Source: Thioalbus denitrificans (GTDB lineage: Bacteria; Pseudomonadota; Gammaproteobacteria; DSM-26407). From it: a DNA stretch of 64,000 nucleotides. The translations under genes and the position numbers were made by a program. Numbering within the stretch: the first letter of the stretch is position 1; each line of letters starts with the position of its first letter. Location: assembly GCF_003337735.1 (NCBI RefSeq), contig NZ_QPJY01000004.1:1-64000 (forward strand), given 5' to 3'. A model generated the notes under the pieces. That model worked only from the letters and a program-made list of their open reading frames with translations, had not been told where the DNA came from and searched no databases. Of the stretch, positions 59,411-64,000 are shown in pieces.

Positions 59411-61018
59411 ATGTCAGACATAAAGACCTGGGACGTGGAGGACCAGCGCTTCTGGGACTCCACCGGCAAGAAGATTGCCAACCGCAACCTCTGGATCTCC
59501 ATCCCGAGCCTGCTCTGCGGCTTCGCGGTGTGGCTCTACTGGGGCATCATCACGGTGCAGATGCTGAACCTCGGCTTCCCGTTCCAGCCCGCGGAGCTGT
59601 TCACCCTCTCGGCCATCGCCGGGCTTACCGGCGCGACGCTGCGCATCCCCTCGAGCTTCTTCATCCGCATCGCCGGGGGACGCAACACCATCTTCTTCAC
59701 CACCGCCCTGCTGATGATTCCCGCCATCGGCACCGGCCTGGCGCTGCAGGACCAGAACAGTCCGCTGTGGGTGTTCCAGGCACTGGCCTTCCTGTCGGGC
59801 TTCGGCGGCGGCAACTTCGCCTCCAGCATGTCCAACATCAGCTTCTTCTACCCGAAGCGGATGCAGGGCCTGGCGCTCGGCCTCAACGCCGGGCTCGGCA
59901 ACGCCGGGGTGACCACCATGCAGATCCTGGTGCCCCTGGTGATGACCTTCGGCCTGTTCGGCGGTGAGCCGATGATCCTGCAGAACACCTCGGGAACCCT
60001 CATCGGCAAGATTCCCGCCGGCTCCGAGACCTGGATCCAGAATGCCGGCTTCGTCTGGCTGCTGCTGCTGGTGCCGCTGGCCTTCGCCGGCTGGTTCGGC
60101 ATGAACAACATCCGCACCGAGGAGGTCTCGCCCCATCCGGGTTCCCCGGTAGGCGCATTCTCCAAGATCACCGGGATGCTACTCATCGGCTTCATCACCG
60201 CGGCCGCCGGCCTGTACCTGATCCTCCCGGCCCCCACCGGGATCGGCCTGCCCGGCTGGACCAAGTGGTTCGTGCTGGCGGGCATCATCGCCGCCACGGT
60301 ATTCCTGCTCAAGCAGATCCCCGGCGACATCAAGCCCAACCTCCAGCGCCAGTTCCGCATCTTCGGCAACAAGCACACCTGGGTGATGAGCGTCATCTAC
60401 ACCATGACCTTCGGCAGCTTCATCGGCTATTCCGCCGCCTTCGCGCTCGCCATCAAGGTCATCTTTGGCTACAGCCACATTCCCGGCGCCGACGGCCTGA
60501 TGACCCATGACACGGTGAATCCCAACGGTCCCAGCGCGCTGATGTACGCCTGGATGGGCCCCTTCATCGGCGCCCTCATCCGCCCCGTGGGCGGCTGGAT
60601 CGCCGACAAGCTGGGCGGCGCCAAGGTCACCCAGTTCATCACCATCGCCATGATCGTCAGCGCCCTGGGCGTGGCCTACTTCATGGCCGCCGCCTACCGC
60701 TCGGCCACCCCGGAGGAGTACTTCCTGCCCTTCTTCCTGCTGTTCCTGGTGCTGTTCGCCGCCAGCGGCATCGGCAACGGCTCCACCTTCCGCACCATCG
60801 CCATGGTGTTCCCGAAGGAGCAGGCGGGCCCGGCCCTGGGCTGGACCTCGGCCATCGCCGCCTACGGCGCGTTCATCATCCCGCAGGTGTTCGGCGAGCA
60901 GATCAAGGCCACCACCCCGGAGTACGCCCTCTACGGCTTCGCGATCTTCTACTTCATCTGCCTGCTGCTCAACTGGTGGTACTACCTGGGCCCCAAGGCG
61001 GAACACAAGAACCCGTGA
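59411..61018 (+). CDS. narK2: Nitrate/nitrite antiporter NarK2-type (MFS)
   Basis: A 535-residue MFS protein, longer than NarK1, with extra loops (residues 190-250). Signatures: LRIPSSFFIRIAGGRNTIFF (Arg in helix 2), GFGGGNFASSMSNISFFYPK and GLALGLNAGLGNAGVTTMQI (nitrate signature), IRPVGGWIADKLGGAKVTQF in helix 8. This is the nitrate-nitrite antiporter that brings in nitrate and exports nitrite made by NarG. Start ATG 59411 with AGGAAAAG upstream. It lies 99 bp upstream of narG, with a short repeat between. Confidence 0.94.
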   Translation: MSDIKTWDVEDQRFWDSTGKKIANRNLWISIPSLLCGFAVWLYWGIITVQMLNLGFPFQPAELFTLSAIAGLTGATLRIPSSFFIRIAGGRNTIFFTTALLMIPAIGTGLALQDQNSPLWVFQALAFLSGFGGGNFASSMSNISFFYPKRMQGLALGLNAGLGNAGVTTMQILVPLVMTFGLFGGEPMILQNTSGTLIGKIPAGSETWIQNAGFVWLLLLVPLAFAGWFGMNNIRTEEVSPHPGSPVGAFSKITGMLLIGFITAAAGLYLILPAPTGIGLPGWTKWFVLAGIIAATVFLLKQIPGDIKPNLQRQFRIFGNKHTWVMSVIYTMTFGSFIGYSAAFALAIKVIFGYSHIPGADGLMTHDTVNPNGPSALMYAWMGPFIGALIRPVGGWIADKLGGAKVTQFITIAMIVSALGVAYFMAAAYRSATPEEYFLPFFLLFLVLFAASGIGNGSTFRTIAMVFPKEQAGPALGWTSAIAAYGAFIIPQVFGEQIKATTPEYALYGFAIFYFICLLLNWWYYLGPKAEHKNP

Positions 61019-61021
61019 TGT

Positions 61022-61104
61022 GCGTGAGGCGCGAGGTGTGCGAGGGGTGAGTGGTCAGGCGCTGGAAGCCTCCATTTCGCACCTCGCTCCTCTCTCCTCA
61101 CCCG
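61022..61104. repeat. Short GTGAGG-type inverted arms between narK2 and narG
   Basis: Left arm (61022-61053) has GTGAGGCGCGAGGTGTGCGA then GGGGTGAG. Right arm (61077-61104) reads TCGCACCTCGCTCCTCTCTC then CTCACCC. It is a degenerate version of the pair at 3016-3168 and fills the gap after the narK2 stop. Confidence 0.6.
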
Positions 61105-61117
61105 ATAGGAGTCAGAC

Positions 61118-64000
61118 ATGAGTCACTTTCTGGACCGGCTTAAATTCTTCAAGCGCATCGAGGAAACCTTCTCCGGTGGGCACGGCATCGTCACCCGCGA
61201 GGACCGCCAGTGGGAGGACGCCTACCGCAACCGCTGGCGCTTCGACAAGGTGGTGCGTTCCACCCACGGGGTGAACTGCACCGGCGGCTGCAGCTGGAAG
61301 ATCCACGTCAAGAACGGCCTGGTGGCCTTCGAGATGCAGCAGACCGACTACCCGCGCACCCGCCCCGACATGCCCAACCACGAGCCCCGGGGCTGCCAGC
61401 GCGGAGCCAGCTTCTCCTGGTATCTCTACAGCCCCCACCGCATCAAGCACCCGCTGGTGCGCGGTCGGCTGCTGGAGCTCTACCGCGCCGAGCGCGCTTC
61501 CGGCAAGGACCCGGTGGAGGCCTGGGCCGCCATCCAGGCCGACCCGGAAAAGCGCCGGCGCTACACGAACGTGCGGGGCCTGGGCGGGTTCGTCCGCGGC
61601 CGCTGGGAAGAGGTGGTGGAGATGATCGCCGCGGCCAACGTGCACACGGCCAGGAAATGGGGGCCGGACCGCATCTACGGCTTCTCCCCCATTCCGGCCA
61701 TGTCCATGATCAGCTACGCGGCCGGATCCCGCTACCTGTCGCTCATCGGCGGTTCCTGCGGCAGCTTCTACGACTGGTACTGCGATCTGCCGCCCGCGTC
61801 CCCCCAGGTCTGGGGCGAGCAGACCGACGTGCCCGAGGCTGCCGACTGGTACAACTCGAGCTACCTCATCGTCTGCGGCGCCAACCTGCCCATGACCCGC
61901 ACTCCCGACGCCCACTTCGCCATCGAGGCCCGCTACAACGGCACCAAGGTGGTCTCCATGGCGCCGGACTACGCCGAGTACGTGAAGTTCGCCGATCTCT
62001 GGATGCCCGTGCGCCAGGGCACCGACGCCGCCGCCTTCCTGGCCATGGGCCACGTGGCGCTGAAGGAGTTCTACCTGGAACGGCAGGATCCCTACTTCCA
62101 GGAATATGCCCGCAAGTACACCGACTTCCCCATGCAGGTGCTGCTGCGCCGGCAGGGGGACAGCTACGTCAGCGACCGCTACCTGCGCGCCTCCGACTTC
62201 GACGGCGGCCTGGGGGAGACGAACAATCCCGAGTGGAAGACCATCGTTTTCGACGCCGGGAGCGGCGCCTTCGTGGTCCCCAACGGCTCCATGGGCTTCC
62301 GCTGGGGCGAGAACGGCAAGTGGAACCTGCTGCCGAAGAACGCCGCCGACGCCAGCGACATCGAGGCGGAGATCACCTGCATCGACAGCCGCGACGAGGT
62401 GGTTCCCGTGGCCTTCCCCCACTTCAACCCGGGCGAGGAGCGGGTGCTGGAGCGCAATGTGCCGGTGCGCCGGCTCACCCTCGCCTCCGGCGAGGAGGTC
62501 CTGGTCACCTCGGTGTTCGACCTGCAGCTGGCCCAGTACGGGCTCGACCGCGGACTCGGCGGCGGCAACGTGGCCGCCTCCTACGACGACGAGGTGGCCT
62601 ACACCCCCGCCTGGGCGGAGAAGGTGACCGGCGTGAAGCGCGCCGACCTCATCCGCACCGGGCGGGAGTTCGCCGACAACGCCGCCAAGACCCGCGGCAA
62701 GTCCATGGTCATCCTCGGTGCCGCCATCAACCACTGGTACCACAATGACATGAACTACCGCGCCATCATGAACCTGCTGCACATGTGCGGGTGCGTGGGG
62801 CAGTCGGGCGGCGGCTGGGCCCACTACGTGGGACAGGAGAAGCTGCGCCCGCAGGCGGGCTGGGCGCCGGTGGCCTTCGGCCTCGACTGGCACCGGCCGC
62901 CGCGGCAGATGAACTCCACCAGCTTCTGGTACTTCCACACCGACCAGTGGCGCTACGAGCGGGTGAGCGCCGATTCGCTCCTCGCCCCCACCGCCAAGGG
63001 GAAATACCGCGGCTACACCCTGGCCGACTACAACGTGGTGGCCCAGCGCCTCGGCTGGCTCCCCTCGGCGCCCCACTTCAACCGCAACCCCCTCGACATC
63101 GTCAACGATGCCGAGGCCGCGGGCGCGGCCGACGAGGCGGGGGTGGGGAAATACGTGGTGGAGCAACTCAAGTCCGGTGACCTCCGCTTCGCCGCGGAGG
63201 ACGTGGACGCCCCGGAGAGCTGGCCGCGCAACCTCTTCGTCTGGCGCGCCAACCTCATCGGCTGCTCGGCCAAGGGCCACGAGTACTTCCTGAAGCACCT
63301 GCTCGGCGCCCAGAACGGCGTCATGTCCGAGGGCGTCGAGGGCGCGGAGACGAAGGAGATCAAGTGGCACGAGAAGGCGCCCATCGCCAAGCTCGACCTG
63401 ATGGTGGACATCAACTTCCGCCTCAACTCCACCGGTGCCTACTCCGACATCATCCTGCCCACGGCCACCTGGTACGAAAAGGCGGACCTCAACACCACCG
63501 ACATGCACCCCTTCGTGCACCCCCTCTCCGAGGCGGTGGACCCGGCCTGGGAGTCGAAGACCGACTGGCAGATCTTCAAGACCATCGCCAGGGAGTTCTC
63601 GGAGCTGGCCGGCAAGCACCTGGGCACCCGCAAGGACCTGGTGGCCCTGCCCATGCTCCATGACACCCCCATGGAGCTGGCCCAGCCCTTCGGCGTGCAG
63701 GACTGGAAGCGCGGCGAGTGCGAGCCGGTGCCCGGCAAGAGCCTGCCGCTGCTGAAGGTGGTGGAGCGCGACTACGCTAACACCTACAAGAAGTTCACCT
63801 CGCTGGGCCCGCTGATGACCAAGCTCGGCAACAACGTCAAGGGCATCGACTGGGATACCCAGGACGAGTACGAGCACCTGAAGCACCACAACCGCACCAT
63901 CCAGGAGGACGGCGTCTCCAAGGGCATGCCGCAGCTGGAGGACGATATCGCGGTTTGCGACACGGTCCTGCTGATGGCCCCGGAGACCAACGGCGAGGTG
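61118..64000 (+). CDS. narG: Respiratory nitrate reductase alpha subunit (partial, cut by window end)
   Basis: The first 961 codons of NarG, the catalytic subunit of the membrane-bound, cytoplasm-facing nitrate reductase. Starts ATG 61118 with ATAGGAG upstream. The FS0 cluster ligands are His50, Cys54, Cys58 and Cys93 (HGVNCTGGCSW and RGCQRGASFSW). The molybdenum ligand Asp223 is in WYCDLPPASPQVWGEQTDVPE. The bis-MGD-binding region runs on through HGWAHYVGQEKL-type blocks to the edge. It reduces nitrate to nitrite with quinol electrons relayed by NarH and NarI, which should follow outside the window. The frame is open to base 64000. Confidence 0.97.
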   Translation, partial: MSHFLDRLKFFKRIEETFSGGHGIVTREDRQWEDAYRNRWRFDKVVRSTHGVNCTGGCSWKIHVKNGLVAFEMQQTDYPRTRPDMPNHEPRGCQRGASFSWYLYSPHRIKHPLVRGRLLELYRAERASGKDPVEAWAAIQADPEKRRRYTNVRGLGGFVRGRWEEVVEMIAAANVHTARKWGPDRIYGFSPIPAMSMISYAAGSRYLSLIGGSCGSFYDWYCDLPPASPQVWGEQTDVPEAADWYNSSYLIVCGANLPMTRTPDAHFAIEARYNGTKVVSMAPDYAEYVKFADLWMPVRQGTDAAAFLAMGHVALKEFYLERQDPYFQEYARKYTDFPMQVLLRRQGDSYVSDRYLRASDFDGGLGETNNPEWKTIVFDAGSGAFVVPNGSMGFRWGENGKWNLLPKNAADASDIEAEITCIDSRDEVVPVAFPHFNPGEERVLERNVPVRRLTLASGEEVLVTSVFDLQLAQYGLDRGLGGGNVAASYDDEVAYTPAWAEKVTGVKRADLIRTGREFADNAAKTRGKSMVILGAAINHWYHNDMNYRAIMNLLHMCGCVGQSGGGWAHYVGQEKLRPQAGWAPVAFGLDWHRPPRQMNSTSFWYFHTDQWRYERVSADSLLAPTAKGKYRGYTLADYNVVAQRLGWLPSAPHFNRNPLDIVNDAEAAGAADEAGVGKYVVEQLKSGDLRFAAEDVDAPESWPRNLFVWRANLIGCSAKGHEYFLKHLLGAQNGVMSEGVEGAETKEIKWHEKAPIAKLDLMVDINFRLNSTGAYSDIILPTATWYEKADLNTTDMHPFVHPLSEAVDPAWESKTDWQIFKTIAREFSELAGKHLGTRKDLVALPMLHDTPMELAQPFGVQDWKRGECEPVPGKSLPLLKVVERDYANTYKKFTSLGPLMTKLGNNVKGIDWDTQDEYEHLKHHNRTIQEDGVSKGMPQLEDDIAVCDTVLLMAPETNGEV

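Noticed and set aside
61112-63889. Open frame of about 925 codons opposite narG
   Set aside because: Antisense shadow of narG. Composition is biased and no domains are visible.

Overview
The window is a high-GC bacterial chromosome segment, most likely from a facultatively anaerobic, nitrate-respiring gammaproteobacterium (Chromatiales/Ectothiorhodospirales-like). The evidence is the gloB / methyltransferase / rnhA / dnaQ neighbourhood, a PhoPQ-like two-component pair, a SUF cluster that uses SufU and SufT, PilU, and a narXL-narK1-narK2-narG locus. The placement is an inference; no rRNA or tRNA gene is present to confirm it.

Layout. 1-2640: visibly AT-richer relic of a chromosomal integron, with four cassette ORFs on the minus strand separated by four attC sites, and an integrase gene on the plus strand that has lost most catalytic residues. 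3238-9933: lexA, a YcgN-like protein, uspA, an nhaD antiporter, then dnaQ-rnhA-methyltransferase divergent from gloB. 10142-14972: mltD, lon, bacteriohemerythrin. 15171-18241: lipoprotein, PepSY-like protein, response regulator and kinase, apparently one operon with its own operator. 18201-29456 (minus): a complete C-P lyase operon (dksA-like, phnCDE, phnGHIJKL, phnM, DUF1045, phnN, phnP) behind a Pho-box-like array, with a decayed acetyltransferase at its head and a PhnP whose catalytic metal ligands have been replaced. 29823-32936: an SLT transglycosylase, a secreted HNH-like protein and AttH. 33076-39164: an AttEFGH-like ABC exporter, hemH, a thioredoxin and adk. 39387-43883: a pentapeptide-repeat protein, an EEP hydrolase, ggt and pilU. 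44050-50533 (minus): sufBCDSUT plus a Rieske protein behind an IscR-like site. 50791-54987: a GST and the E1alpha/E1beta/E2 subunits of a 2-oxoacid dehydrogenase. 55185-64000: narL, narX, narK1, narK2 and the first 961 codons of narG.

The main unexplained structure is a set of at least a dozen intergenic short-unit repeat arrays. Two 9-nt families (unit CGCAGATTA and unit ACAGGATTN) are arranged as facing inverted arms around 75-150 bp cores. They lie almost always just downstream of stop codons, often inside operons. Two copies with homologous cores bracket one ABC ATPase gene. Other candidates worth checking are an FNR-box-driven short transcript (about 60-70 nt) ahead of uspA, a LexA with a GTTC-N7-GTTC operator, and the PhnP pseudoenzyme sitting beside a 2H-phosphoesterase-like gene that could replace it.

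How it fits together: phosphonate scavenging (phn), Fe-S assembly (suf) and nitrate respiration (nar) are separate regulons. Each has a recognisable candidate operator (PhoB-, IscR- and NarL-like). The repeats are the only feature they share.
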